This document shows positions 17,500-26,701 of a DNA stretch of 63,458 bases, piece by piece. A program made the position numbers and the translations under genes. The first letter of the stretch is position 1. Each line of letters starts with the position of its first letter. The notes under the pieces were generated by a model. That model saw nothing but the letters and a program-made list of their open reading frames with translations, had not been told where the DNA came from and did no database searches. Source of the stretch: Akkermansiaceae bacterium (GTDB lineage Bacteria > Verrucomicrobiota > Verrucomicrobiia > Verrucomicrobiales > Akkermansiaceae); the NCBI GenBank assembly GCA_903919975.1, contig CAIXKE010000073.1, positions 1 to 63,458 of the forward strand, given 5' to 3'.

Positions 17500-18717
17500 T
17501 TAGAAAACCGTCTTGAATATGCGGTCGAGTAATTCTTCGAGTGGAATTATGGTGAGCACCAGCGGCGCGAATGGCGCAAGCGTAGCCCAGGCCAATTGGA
17601 GCAATAAATCGCGACTGAATGGCACCGCCTTCATTTCATGAATGATGGAATACGAGTTATCGAGATCCGCGAGGGACTGGATATCGCTGGTTCCCAGCAA
17701 CGATTCACCTTCATGGTTGACCCGGCGAATCCAGCGCCGGTCAAACTCGCGAGTATACGTGGCGGCCAAGGCTCCGTATTCCCGTTTTCCCTGACGTTTC
17801 GCAGCAAGGATTTGTGGCGCAAAAACCGTCAAGGGGCCGATCACGAGCACCATGCCGAAGGCGACGAGAGAAATGATTTCCAGTTTGAAATCCGCTAGGG
17901 ATGCGCCTTGAAAAAAGATCCGGCTCGCGACCAAACCGGCGACCATCGCGCTAAATGAAGCCAGCAGTGGAGAATACGCATGGGCGCTGCCAGCGAGAAA
18001 ACCGAGGCCGCCATTCCGGTCGGGGTGGGTCGGGATCAGGTCGAGCTTGATCCGGGACACCTGCCAGAGAAAGCGCGCCCAGATCACAAGTCGATAGACC
18101 CATCGGAGCAGCAGGAACTGCAGGATTGGATTGCTCACCCAGGAAAACCAGATGCCGGGCACGGTGAGCGATACGCCATCATTGCCCACCGTCGCATACC
18201 AGGTGGAGGCATCCAGCGCGAAAACCCGGGTGCGCATGTAATATCCGAGAGGGAAGACGATCGCGATGATGGCAAGCTCGGCAGGAATGGAATTTCGCCA
18301 TGCCAACGCGAATAGGATCGCCTTGCGAAACCGCTCCAGCGAGCCCTCGGGAACGAGTTTGTGTTCAAGGAACTGAATCACGATGTCGCGCATCCGCTGG
18401 TGGACGATCAGTTCCGCTAGAATCATGAGAGGAACGGCCACGAGGAAGCGGACATGGGTCTCGATATCGTGCAGGAAAGAAACGCCGTTGCCTGCCGCGA
18501 GGGTGCCGTGGATGGCGCAGAGCACGGCAAGCGGCAGCCAGAGAATACCGCAAATGACGAATAAGCGCTGCCTGAGATGACTGGTGACATCGTCGTCCAG
18601 ATGCGCCTTGCGGAAGAGTTGGTAGAGCGGCCCGCCAAGCACCAACGAAAAATTCCATGCCTCCGGCAGCAAGTCGGCGAGCGAATTGCCGGAATCAGGA
18701 GCGGTGTTCTGCTTCAT
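17500..18717 (-). CDS. Multipass inner-membrane protein of unknown function
   Basis: The 405-residue protein has about seven hydrophobic helices, for example LFVICGILWLPLAVLCAI near residue 50, VRFLVAVPLMILAELIV, AELAIIAIVFPLGYYM, ILQFLLLRWVYRLVIWARFL, LLASFSAMVAGLVASRIFF, LVAFGMVLVIGPLTVFA and a last one near the C-terminus (LAWATLAPFAPLVLTII). A polar loop with LDLIPTHPDRNGGLGFL sits between helices 4 and 5. I recognise it only as a widespread uncharacterised membrane family; no transporter or enzyme motif is visible. It has its own promoter at 18808-18836 and appears monocistronic. Confidence 0.75.
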   Translation of the reverse strand: MKQNTAPDSGNSLADLLPEAWNFSLVLGGPLYQLFRKAHLDDDVTSHLRQRLFVICGILWLPLAVLCAIHGTLAAGNGVSFLHDIETHVRFLVAVPLMILAELIVHQRMRDIVIQFLEHKLVPEGSLERFRKAILFALAWRNSIPAELAIIAIVFPLGYYMRTRVFALDASTWYATVGNDGVSLTVPGIWFSWVSNPILQFLLLRWVYRLVIWARFLWQVSRIKLDLIPTHPDRNGGLGFLAGSAHAYSPLLASFSAMVAGLVASRIFFQGASLADFKLEIISLVAFGMVLVIGPLTVFAPQILAAKRQGKREYGALAATYTREFDRRWIRRVNHEGESLLGTSDIQSLADLDNSYSIIHEMKAVPFSRDLLLQLAWATLAPFAPLVLTIIPLEELLDRIFKTVF

Positions 18718-18807
18718 GATGATCTCCTGGGAATCAGGCTACTTCCCCTCTGGACCCACGACGGCGATCGTCGAGATGTTTCCCGGCGAATCACACTTTT
18801 AGAATAT

Positions 18808-18836
18808 TATATAATGTATTTAAGCGGGTTTTTCAA
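18808..18836 (-). promoter_or_regulatory. Sigma70-like promoter of the membrane-protein gene
   Basis: On the minus strand TTGAAA (18836-18831), a 17-base spacer and TATATA (18813-18808) overlap a perfect TATAAT two bases further on. The predicted leader is about 85 bases to the ATG at 18717. Confidence 0.6.
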
Positions 18837-19035
18837 GCACAGGTTGCCGGACGGTCCGATAGGACACGATGCTGAAATAACCGTTCACTCGGAGCGTCGG
18901 ATATTATAGGCTTTCCTCTCCTTTCCATAATTCTCATGTTTCAGGCATGAGAATCCCATTCGTCTGGTTGATCTTCAGCGTGGATCTTGAAATGCTTTTC
19001 TCAAAAAAGAAGCCACCACGGCGACCTACTAAAAA

Positions 19036-19094
19036 GTAGTCCAGGACTTCAGTCCCTTCTTCGCGCCCAAGAGCGGACTAAAGTCCACGACTAC
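19036..19094. repeat. Left REP palindrome of the RAYT locus
   Basis: The arms gtagtccaggacttcagtcc (19036-19055) and ggactaaagtccacgactac (19075-19094) are imperfect reverse complements around a 19-base centre. This is the same family as the palindrome at 19737-19800 on the other side of the transposase gene. Confidence 0.8.
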
Positions 19095-19104
19095 ATTCTT
19101 TCTC

Positions 19105-19740
19105 ATGTCATTCACTCCTTACAATCCCGATGAATCAGTGCATCGCCACCGACTCAATCTCCCGCACTGGAGACAATGGAACCGCACCTATTTCATCACT
19201 ACGCGGCTCGCCGATTCCGTGCCATCCACCCTCCACGAACACTGGAAACACCAACGCAGCCAATGGCTCGCGCAACGAGGGTTTCAGCCGGATGCGGATC
19301 CCAACGAACTTCCGGAAGACGAGCGGAATGCGTTTCATCGCGAATTCACCACTCGGTTTCATGAGCTGCTCGATGCCGGGCATGGAACCTGCCTGCTCGC
19401 ACGCCCGGAAATTTCAGCGATCCTCTCCGCCCTCTTGGCATCCGGTCACGGCGAAAGCTATCATCTCGACGCATGGGCGATCATGCCGAATCACATGCAT
19501 GTCTTGGTGGAACCGATGGAGAAACAGACACTCGGTAACATCGTAAAACAATGGAAGGGTGCGAGCGCGAGGCAGATCAATCGAGCTTGCGGAAGAGCCG
19601 GCAGCCTGTGGCAAGCCGAGACATTCGACCACATCGTGCGAAGTGAGTCGCAGCTTGCAAATTTTCGACGCTACATCGCAGGAAATCCCGAGAAGGCAGG
19701 ATTGAAAGAAGGCTTTGTCTTGGGTCTCGGCCAAAGATAG
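19105..19740 (+). CDS. REP-associated tyrosine transposase (RAYT, IS200-like fold)
   Basis: The 211-residue protein has the Y1_Tnp/HUH fold: the start NLPHWRQWNRTYFITTRLAD, the HUH motif in AWAIMPNHMHVLVEPMEK, and the catalytic tyrosine in FRRYIAGNPEKAG. RAYTs are domesticated or self-mobilising enzymes that bind and cut REP sequences. The gene is framed by two palindromes of one family, and its stop codon TAG (19738-19740) lies inside the right palindrome, an arrangement typical of a REPtron-like unit. The ATG at 19105 follows a pyrimidine-rich leader. The frame is intact, so activity is possible. More copies of the palindrome would be expected elsewhere in this genome. Confidence 0.9.
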   Translation: MSFTPYNPDESVHRHRLNLPHWRQWNRTYFITTRLADSVPSTLHEHWKHQRSQWLAQRGFQPDADPNELPEDERNAFHREFTTRFHELLDAGHGTCLLARPEISAILSALLASGHGESYHLDAWAIMPNHMHVLVEPMEKQTLGNIVKQWKGASARQINRACGRAGSLWQAETFDHIVRSESQLANFRRYIAGNPEKAGLKEGFVLGLGQR

Positions 19741-19800
19741 TAGTCTAGGACTTCAGTCCGTTCTTAGCGCGAAGAACGGACTGAAGTCCTGGACTACTAT
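19737..19800. repeat. Right REP palindrome of the RAYT locus
   Basis: A long near-perfect palindrome from atagtagtctaggacttcag to the mirrored end ctgaagtcctggactactat, with the centre near agcgc. It contains the stop codon of the transposase gene. It ends 113 bases before murG. Confidence 0.85.
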
Positions 19801-19913
19801 TAATTTTGGAAGTTTTGAGGATTGCCGGATTATCAAGATTTGTTTAAGTTTCGCCGGAGGGACGCGGGATTCTGGTTTGCCGCGTTCCCTGCCTGTTTAT
19901 TCACTCTCCTCAC

Positions 19914-21011
19914 GTGTCGAAATCCCTGAAAATCATCATCGCTTGTGGCGGCACGGGCGGCCACCTATTTCCGGGCATCGCCGTGGCGGAAGCGCTTTGC
20001 GCGCGGGGCCACGAAGTCATGCTCCTCATTTCCGAGAAGCAGGTGGATGCGGAGGCCTCCGCGAAATATTCGCACCTGCACTTCGAGACGATGCCCGCCG
20101 TGGCGAAACCGCCGACGTTTTCGCCGCGCATGCTGCCATTTTTATGGAAAACATGGGGCGTCATCACCCGCTGCAAGTCGATCATCCGGGAATTTGGCGC
20201 GGACGCAGTACTTGGCATGGGCGGCTTCACCTCGCTGCCGCCGGTTTACGCCGGCCACAAGCTCGGCCTGAAAACGTTCATCCACGACTCCAACGCCCGC
20301 CCGGGCCGCGCGAACGTCCTCACCAGCCGGTTTTGCACGCAGGTTTTCCTCGGACTTGACGCCGCCAAAACCTTTTTCCCCAATCGCGAAACCGTGACCA
20401 CCGGCACTCCGGTCCGCCCGGAAATCCTCCATCTTCCATCGCGTGAGGACGCCGCAGCCAGATTCGGCTTGGACCCCGGAAAAACCACGATCCTTGTCAC
20501 CGGCGGCAGCCAGGGAGCCCAGCGCCTCAACGAACTCAGCGCTTCTGCCGTGGCCTATTTGCCGCTGGAAACCCAAGTCCTCCACATCGCCGGCGCGCTC
20601 GATTTCGCCCGCGTTTCCGCAATCGCCAAGGGCCGCCCCGGCTACCGGGTGCTCGGGTTTTGCGATCAAATGCCTTCCGCCTACGCCCTTGCCGATCTCG
20701 TGATCGCCCGTTCCGGCGCCTCCAGCCTCACAGAAATCGCCATTTCCGGGCATCCCTCGATCCTCGTCCCCTACCCGTTCGCCGCAGACGATCACCAGAC
20801 GCGCAATGCCGAGGTGTTCGCCGAGGCCGGAGCCGCCATCCTCATCCAAGAGCGCGATCTCGACGCCGATAAACTCGCCGCATTGGCCATCTCCATCTTG
20901 CAAGACTTGCCAACTTACAAACGCATGGCAAAAGCCGCCCACGCACTCGCCATCCCGGACGCCGCCCAGCGCGTTTGTGCCGCCATCGAGGACACCTTTC
21001 CGCCATCATGA
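19914..21011 (+). CDS. murG: UDP-GlcNAc:lipid I N-acetylglucosaminyltransferase MurG
   Basis: MurG adds GlcNAc to lipid I to make lipid II at the inner face of the membrane. The 365-residue GT28 protein starts with GTG at 19914. The N-terminal glycine loop is IACGGTGGHLFPGIAVAEAL. The middle has LGMGGFTSLPPVYAGHKLGL and HDSNARPGRANVL. The C-terminal UDP-GlcNAc site is VTGGSQGAQRLNELS with RSGASSLTEIAISGHPSILV and PFAADDHQTRNAEVF. Length matches the family (about 355 aa). It heads this section of the dcw cluster. Its TGA overlaps the murCB ATG as ATGA, which indicates translational coupling. Confidence 0.97.
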   Translation: MSKSLKIIIACGGTGGHLFPGIAVAEALCARGHEVMLLISEKQVDAEASAKYSHLHFETMPAVAKPPTFSPRMLPFLWKTWGVITRCKSIIREFGADAVLGMGGFTSLPPVYAGHKLGLKTFIHDSNARPGRANVLTSRFCTQVFLGLDAAKTFFPNRETVTTGTPVRPEILHLPSREDAAARFGLDPGKTTILVTGGSQGAQRLNELSASAVAYLPLETQVLHIAGALDFARVSAIAKGRPGYRVLGFCDQMPSAYALADLVIARSGASSLTEIAISGHPSILVPYPFAADDHQTRNAEVFAEAGAAILIQERDLDADKLAALAISILQDLPTYKRMAKAAHALAIPDAAQRVCAAIEDTFPPS

Positions 21012-23308
21012 TCGAACTCAGCAAGCTTCTCACCGATCGCAGCCAGCCGCTCCACATTCACCTCATCGGCGTGGCCGGCTCCGGCATGAGCGGCCTCGCG
21101 TTGTTATTGTTAGGCATGGGCCACAAAGTCAGCGGCTCGGACCGCGTGACCACCGCGGAAACCGTGCGCATGGAAGGCGTCGGCCTCATTTTCTCGTCGC
21201 CGCACACGGGTGAGGCCGTCAAAGGCGCGGACCTCGTCGTTTTTTCCTCCGCCATCAAACCGGAAAACCCGGCCTACGCCACCGCCTTGGCCGCAGACAT
21301 CCCGCTTTATTGCCGCGCGGAATGCCTCGCCGCGATCCTCCACACACGCAAAGGCATCATCATTTCCGGCACCCACGGGAAAACCACCACCTCTTCCATG
21401 ACCGCCCACCTCCTCCGTGAGGCCGGCCAAAAACCGAGCCACTACGTCGGCGCGGAAATCCCGATCCTCGGGGCCAACGCCAAGTGGTCCCAGGACGGCG
21501 AATTCATGGTCGCGGAAGGCGATGAAAGCGATGGCACGCTCGCGCTCTATCGACCCGAGCACGCGGTGATCCTCAACATCGAAGCCGAGCACCTCGATTA
21601 CTATCGCGATCTCGATCACATCCGCGAAGTCTTCACCACACTCGCGGACCAGACCCGTGGCACGCTGGTGTATTGCGCGGAAGACCCCGTCGCCCTCGAA
21701 CTCTGTGGCGCCCGTGCAAACGCCGTTTCCTACGGCTGGGAAGACGCCGACTACACCGCGACCGACATCCGTGATTTGAAAGGATCGTCCGCCTTCACCG
21801 TGAAGAAAAACGGCGAAGTGCTCGGCGATATCGAACTCGGCATCCCCGGAAACCACAACATCCTCAACGCGCTCGCCGCCATCGCCTTAGCCGATCACTG
21901 CGGCGCGGAATTCCCGCACATCGCCCGCGCTCTTTCCACCTTCGCCGGTGCCAAGCGCCGCTTCGAAACCAAATATCTATCCGCGAACTATCGCATCGTG
22001 GACGACTACGGCCACCACCCGACCGAACTCGCCGCCACCCTCCAGACCGCCCGTTCGCTCAAGCCGCAGCGGCTCGTCGTGCTGTTCCAACCGCACCGCT
22101 ACACCCGCACCCAAGCGCTTGCCGAGGATTTCGGAAAAGTCCTGCAATCCGCCGATCTCGTCTTCATTTCCGATGTCTATCCGGCCTCCGAAAAACCCAT
22201 CGACGGTATTTCCGGCCAAACGCTGGTCGATGCGATGAAGCGCCATGGCGATATCCCGGCCACTTATCTCCCCAATCTCGCCATCGCCCATCACGCCGTG
22301 GGCAACGCCCTGCAGCCCGGCGATCTCCTCATCACCCTCGGTGCTGGAAACGTCCATGAAGCCGGCACCCGCATCGCCGCCGATCTCAAAGTCCTGGAAG
22401 AAATGCGCGGCCTAATGCCGGCCGGCGAGATCGATGGAAAACTCTACGAGCCGATGGCCAAGCACACGACTCTGCTCGTCGGCGGCCCCGCCCAATTCTG
22501 GATAGAGCCGCACAGTTTCTATGGCTTCGCGTTTCTTGTCGATTACTGCCGTGAGCGCGGCATCCCGGTGCGCGTGGTCGGCCGCGGGTCTAATCTGTTA
22601 GTGCGCGATGGGGGCATCCGCGGCGCAGTCATCCGTCCGACCGGCGGGGCATTTTCAGAAGTCAGCCTCGGCACACGCGGGGAGATCACGGCGGGAGCCG
22701 GTGTGCGTTTGAAGAAGCTTGCCAGTTTCGCCGGAGGCAGCGGCATCGGTGGCTTTGAATGGATGGAAGGCATCCCCGGCAACGTCGGCGGCGCGCTCCG
22801 CATGAATGCCGGAGCCATGGGCATTGAAACTTTCGATCAAGTGGTGCGCGTGACCTTCCTCGATGAGGACGGCGTCATCCGCACCCGCGAGCGCGAGGAA
22901 ATCGTCGCCAACTACCGGGACGTCCGCGAACTCCGGCGCAACTTTGCCCTCCAAGCCGTTTTCAAAGGCAAGCCGGACAAAACCGAAAACATCAAACAAC
23001 GTTGGGACGAATCCCGCGAAAAACGCAAAACCAGCCAACCCGTCATGGCCTCCGCCGGTTGCACGTTCCGAAATCCGGACGAAATCGCCGCCGGCCGCCT
23101 GATTGATTCGCTCGGCCTCAAAGGCAGCGCCATCGGCAAAGCCGCCGTCTCCGAAGTCCACGCCAACTTCCTCGTCAACCAAGGCGGCGCATCCGCCAAA
23201 GACATCCTCCAACTCATCGAATCCATCCAACAAAAAGCCAAAGCCGATCGCAGCGTCGATCTCGAAACCGAAATCAAAATTCTCGGCGAAGACGAACCGG
23301 CTTTTTAA
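21008..23308 (+). CDS. murC/murB: MurC-MurB fusion: UDP-MurNAc:L-alanine ligase / UDP-enolpyruvyl-GlcNAc reductase
   Basis: One 766-residue protein carries two peptidoglycan-precursor enzymes. Residues about 1-475 are MurC (UDP-MurNAc + L-Ala + ATP), with the Rossmann start HLIGVAGSGMSGLALLLLGM, the ATP loop GTHGKTTT (121-128), VAEGDESDGTL and the C-terminal FQPHRYTRTQAL. Residues about 483-766 are MurB (NADPH, FAD), with VRVVGRGSNLLVRDGGIRGA, the FAD segment WMEGIPGNVGGALRMNAGA and SAGCTFRNP, where Cys685 occupies the position of the catalytic serine of E. coli MurB. MurB catalyses the step just before MurC, so fusion links consecutive reactions. The start at 21008 overlaps the murG stop. 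Confidence 0.95.
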   Translation: MIELSKLLTDRSQPLHIHLIGVAGSGMSGLALLLLGMGHKVSGSDRVTTAETVRMEGVGLIFSSPHTGEAVKGADLVVFSSAIKPENPAYATALAADIPLYCRAECLAAILHTRKGIIISGTHGKTTTSSMTAHLLREAGQKPSHYVGAEIPILGANAKWSQDGEFMVAEGDESDGTLALYRPEHAVILNIEAEHLDYYRDLDHIREVFTTLADQTRGTLVYCAEDPVALELCGARANAVSYGWEDADYTATDIRDLKGSSAFTVKKNGEVLGDIELGIPGNHNILNALAAIALADHCGAEFPHIARALSTFAGAKRRFETKYLSANYRIVDDYGHHPTELAATLQTARSLKPQRLVVLFQPHRYTRTQALAEDFGKVLQSADLVFISDVYPASEKPIDGISGQTLVDAMKRHGDIPATYLPNLAIAHHAVGNALQPGDLLITLGAGNVHEAGTRIAADLKVLEEMRGLMPAGEIDGKLYEPMAKHTTLLVGGPAQFWIEPHSFYGFAFLVDYCRERGIPVRVVGRGSNLLVRDGGIRGAVIRPTGGAFSEVSLGTRGEITAGAGVRLKKLASFAGGSGIGGFEWMEGIPGNVGGALRMNAGAMGIETFDQVVRVTFLDEDGVIRTREREEIVANYRDVRELRRNFALQAVFKGKPDKTENIKQRWDESREKRKTSQPVMASAGCTFRNPDEIAAGRLIDSLGLKGSAIGKAAVSEVHANFLVNQGGASAKDILQLIESIQQKAKADRSVDLETEIKILGEDEPAF

Positions 23309-23444
23309 TAAAAGCTGAAATACTGAAAAACTGAAACGCTAAAATGAAGAAACAGAAAACCTAACACACCTCGGCGTTTCGCTTTTCTTAAATCTCCCAT
23401 CTCCCTCTTACTCCTCTCCCTCTTACTCCTCTTCCTCTTCCGAC

Positions 23445-23490
23445 CTTCGACTTTTAGACTTCCAGACCTTTAGACCGCGCAGCATCTCCT
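23445..23490 (-). repeat. Dispersed intergenic repeat, copy A (diverged)
   Basis: It starts cttcgacttttagacttcca and ends cgcgcagcatctcc, the reverse complement of the unit at 36631-36667. It lies between murCB and ddl. Upstream (23396-23440) is a pyrimidine tract with repeated ctcttactcct words, which corresponds to the gaggaagag tail of the other copies. Confidence 0.7.
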
Positions 23491-23504
23491 ATCCCCAATC
23501 CCCA

Positions 23505-24437
23505 ATGTCTCTTCCCTCCCTCTCTTCTATCAAAATCGCCGTCCTCATGGGTGGGCCTGGTTCTGAGCGGCAAGTCTCGCTGGCGTCGGGAAATGCCGTG
23601 CTCAAGGCGCTTCAAAGCCTTGGTTTGGATGCCGTTGGCGTGGATGTCACCGGCACGACCATCGATCTCCCGGTTGGCACCGGACTCGGGTTCAACGTGA
23701 TTCACGGCACCTTCGGCGAGGACGGCCAATTGCAGGAAATCCTCGAAAACATGGGCATTCCCTACACCGGTGCAGGCGTGAAAAGCAGCCGCACCGCCTT
23801 CGATAAAAACCTCGCCAAGGCCGCCTTCGTCGCCGCCGGCGTGCCCACTCCGCGCGCCGAAATCATCGATGTTTCCGCCGGGCCGAAGCTCCCTTCATTT
23901 TCCGCGCCTTTCGTCGTCAAACCCCCGCGCGAAGGATCGAGCGTCGGTGTCCACATCGTCCGCGATTCCGCCAGCGCCGTAGCCGCCATGGCGGATGCCG
24001 CGAAATACGGCGACGAGATCCTCGTCGAGGAATTCATCGAAGGCATGGAACTCACCGTCGGCATCCTCAACGATCAAGCCCTGCCCATCGTCCACATCAT
24101 TCCGCCGGAAGGCGTCTATGACATGGCTAGCAAATACCCATGGCTATCCGGCGCCAAAGGCAGCCAATACATTTGCCCGGCTGAACTCGATGCCGCGACC
24201 ACCCGCGCTGTGCAAGACGCCGCACTCGCCGCCCACCGCTCGCTCGGCGTGGAAATCTACTCACGCGTGGATGTCTTGCTAGACGCACAAAACCGCCCGT
24301 TCGTGCTGGAATCTAACACCATTCCCGGCATGACGGAAACCAGCTTGCTGCCCAAAGCCGCGGCCGCCACCGGCATCGCATTTCCCGAGCTCTGCAAACT
24401 CATCGCGGAGCTCTCGCTTTCCCTGCGCGTGAAGTGA
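23505..24437 (+). CDS. ddl: D-alanine--D-alanine ligase
   Basis: The 310-residue ATP-grasp enzyme joins two D-alanines for the peptidoglycan stem peptide in the cytoplasm. The N-terminal IAVLMGGPGSERQVSLASG is the family start. NVIHGTFGEDGQLQEILENM and GIPYTGAGVKSSRTAFDKN follow. The ATP-grasp core has FVVKPPREGSSVGVHIV and EILVEEFIEGMELTVGIL, and the metal site is LESNTIPGMTETSLLPKAA. Length is typical (about 305 aa). The gene lies 196 bases after murCB, with the repeat copy A in the gap, and 20 bases before ftsQ. Confidence 0.96.
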   Translation: MSLPSLSSIKIAVLMGGPGSERQVSLASGNAVLKALQSLGLDAVGVDVTGTTIDLPVGTGLGFNVIHGTFGEDGQLQEILENMGIPYTGAGVKSSRTAFDKNLAKAAFVAAGVPTPRAEIIDVSAGPKLPSFSAPFVVKPPREGSSVGVHIVRDSASAVAAMADAAKYGDEILVEEFIEGMELTVGILNDQALPIVHIIPPEGVYDMASKYPWLSGAKGSQYICPAELDAATTRAVQDAALAAHRSLGVEIYSRVDVLLDAQNRPFVLESNTIPGMTETSLLPKAAAATGIAFPELCKLIAELSLSLRVK

Positions 24438-24457
24438 ACCACTAGCCAACCCTACCC

Positions 24458-25441
24458 ATGAGACGCAAAACCACCCAACATCGCCGTCATTCTCACCAGA
24501 GTGTGCTTCAAGTGCGCGTGATGTCGCCGCGCATCGCCTGGTTTGGCTTCCTCAAATTTACGGGCACGCTCGTGAAAATCGCCTGCGTGCTCGCCGTGCT
24601 CGCCGGCATCGGTTGGGGCGTCTGGCGCGGCATCCAGCACGCGTTTTATCAAAACCCGGATTTCCGCCTGCAAGTCATCGATCTCAATGCCAACCCGGTC
24701 ATCGATGAAATCGGCATCACCGAAGTCGCCGGCATCGACCTCGCCGCCAGCCCAAGCTTGTTTGATGTCGATGTGACTGAAACCTCGCGGAAACTCAACA
24801 AATTGCCCGCCATCACCGAGGCCCGCGTCGAGCGCCACCTGCCCGGCACTTTGGTCGTGCGCGTCACCACCCGCGAACCGAAGGCCTGGATTTCCTGCCC
24901 GGATGCAGGCCTCACCGAAGTCCGCCGCACCGGAGCCATGCTGGTGGATGCCCAAGGAGTCGCCTATCCCTGCCCCGAGTCGCAAGCCGCGCTCGTCACC
25001 GAACTGCCGATCATCGAATTGCCCGCCTCCAGCGAACAACCGATCATCGCCGGCGCAAAAATCCAGCATCCTCAGTTGGAGGCTTGTTTCAAGTTGCTCG
25101 ATTCCGCCTCCCAAGCCGATCCGGAAGCTCCGCGCTGGATCGACACCATCCGCCCGGTCAATGATTGGTCGCTACTGCTCATCTCCCGCCAAGGCACGAT
25201 GGCCACCTTCAGCCTCGGCGATCATCCGCGCCAAATCGAAAACCTGCGCGCCGCACTGGACCACGCCGGGGAAAAAGGTTATATCATCGACACCATCAAT
25301 CTGATTCCCAAATACAACATTCCCATCACCGTGCGCGAAAGTGATACTCCTCTCAGAGCCATCCCGGTTTCCTCCACGGCCCCGGCAGACTCCGCCGGAA
25401 CCCGCCGCACTCGCGATCTCAGCAATCTCAACCGCAACTGA
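24458..25441 (+). CDS. ftsQ: Cell division protein FtsQ
   Basis: The 327-residue bitopic membrane protein has a basic cytoplasmic start (MRRKTTQHRRHSHQ), one transmembrane helix near residues 42-58 (IACVLAVLAGIGWGVW) and a periplasmic part. The POTRA-like domain contains ITEVAGIDLAASPSLFDVDV and ITEARVERHLPGTLVVRVTT, the usual FtsQ pattern (RxLPxxLxIxVxxREP). The C-terminal half (IDTIRPVNDWSLLLISRQG) is the FtsQ beta domain. FtsQ links early and late divisome proteins. The call is backed strongly by position between ddl and ftsA. Confidence 0.9.
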   Translation: MRRKTTQHRRHSHQSVLQVRVMSPRIAWFGFLKFTGTLVKIACVLAVLAGIGWGVWRGIQHAFYQNPDFRLQVIDLNANPVIDEIGITEVAGIDLAASPSLFDVDVTETSRKLNKLPAITEARVERHLPGTLVVRVTTREPKAWISCPDAGLTEVRRTGAMLVDAQGVAYPCPESQAALVTELPIIELPASSEQPIIAGAKIQHPQLEACFKLLDSASQADPEAPRWIDTIRPVNDWSLLLISRQGTMATFSLGDHPRQIENLRAALDHAGEKGYIIDTINLIPKYNIPITVRESDTPLRAIPVSSTAPADSAGTRRTRDLSNLNRN

Positions 25442-25458
25442 AGCGCTCCTCAACTCTC

Positions 25459-26673
25459 ATGGCACGTCGCACCAAAATTCACGTCGGACTCGAAATCGGC
25501 ACCAGCAAGACCTGCATCGTGGTCGGCGAGGTGAAGGCCGATAGCGCCGTGAAAATCCTCGGCATCGGCGAGACCAAAAGCGCGGGAGTTCGAAAGGGCG
25601 AGATTTACGATTATTCGCAAACCCGCGCCTGCCTCAAAGACGCGCTCGCCAAAGCCGAGGACGCCAGCGATGTGGAAATCGGCAGCGTCTTTCTCTCAGT
25701 CACCGGCGCCCACATCCTCGGCGTCAACAACCGCGGCACCTTCCGCTTGCCCGATGGCGAACCGGTCGTCGCACCCGAACATGTCGAGGAAGCCCGCACG
25801 ATCGCCCGCGATGTCCACATCCCCCAGGATCACGTCTATCTGCACCCGATCATCCGGAACTACTGGCTCGACGGACTCGAACACTCCACTTCACCGATCG
25901 GCCTGTTCGGAAAAACCGTCGAGGCGGATTTCCACATCGTCCACGGCATCGGCACGCGCCTTCAGAACAGCATCAAACTCGTCCGCGAGATGCCGTTGGA
26001 AGTCGATGACATCGTCTTCGCGCCCATCGCCACCGCTCAAATGGCGCTCGATCACGAGCAACGCGAAAACGGCGCGCTGGTCATCGATATCGGCGCTGGC
26101 ACCACCGACTACGCCCTCTACCTCGGCGGCGTCATCGCCGCGTGCGGCTGCATTCCCGTCGGCGGCGATCACATCACCAATGACATCCACCTCGTCACCG
26201 GACTGGCATTTTCCAAAGCGGAACAACTCAAGATCCTGGAAGGCGATGCCTCGGCGGACGCCCTGCGCTCAGTCGGCACCGCCAAGCTCACCGACGAGCG
26301 CGGCTACGCGGAGGTCGAGGTGGACCGCGTGGTTTTGAATGAAGTCATCCGTCAGCGGTTAGAAGAAACCTTGCGGCTCATCCGCCAGCGCCTGCCCACC
26401 GGCGCGGTGGAAGCGATCGGTGCCGGAGTTTTCCTCACCGGCGGCACCAGCTTGATGCGCGGATTCAGCGAGCTCGCATACGATGTCTTCGGGCGCGACA
26501 TCTATCGCCCGGAACTGCCGGAAATCAGCGGCATCCAAGCCAGCTTCAAAGACCCCCGCTACGCCACCTCCATCGGCCTGATCCGCTACGCGCAAATCCT
26601 CGAAACCGAGCGCGCCGCGCCACCGGGGCTCATCGGCCGCATCGGCCGCATGTTCTGGCCTTTTGCTAGATGA
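25459..26673 (+). CDS. ftsA: Cell division protein FtsA
   Basis: The 404-residue actin-like ATPase anchors FtsZ to the membrane. It has the start KIHVGLEIGTSKTCIVVGEV (phosphate 1), GALVIDIGAGTTDYALYLGG (phosphate 2) and the adenosine motif GAGVFLTGGTSLMRGFSELA. The SHS2/1C subdomain is in residues about 85-165. The C-terminus (LIGRIGRMFWPFAR) is a short amphipathic basic/hydrophobic helix, fitting a membrane-targeting sequence. The gene starts 17 bases after ftsQ and ends 28 bases before ftsZ. Confidence 0.96.
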   Translation: MARRTKIHVGLEIGTSKTCIVVGEVKADSAVKILGIGETKSAGVRKGEIYDYSQTRACLKDALAKAEDASDVEIGSVFLSVTGAHILGVNNRGTFRLPDGEPVVAPEHVEEARTIARDVHIPQDHVYLHPIIRNYWLDGLEHSTSPIGLFGKTVEADFHIVHGIGTRLQNSIKLVREMPLEVDDIVFAPIATAQMALDHEQRENGALVIDIGAGTTDYALYLGGVIAACGCIPVGGDHITNDIHLVTGLAFSKAEQLKILEGDASADALRSVGTAKLTDERGYAEVEVDRVVLNEVIRQRLEETLRLIRQRLPTGAVEAIGAGVFLTGGTSLMRGFSELAYDVFGRDIYRPELPEISGIQASFKDPRYATSIGLIRYAQILETERAAPPGLIGRIGRMFWPFAR

Positions 26674-26701
26674 TCCGCTTCCATTCCAATTCCACTTCCC
26701 C

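Larger units (their letters stand above)
18718..19104. other. Intergenic spacer with promoter and REP element
   Basis: No gene is visible in these 387 bases. They hold the minus-strand promoter near 18820, a small caggcatgag-type palindromic word (18938-18952), and the left REP palindrome of the transposase gene at 19036-19094. Confidence 0.6.
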
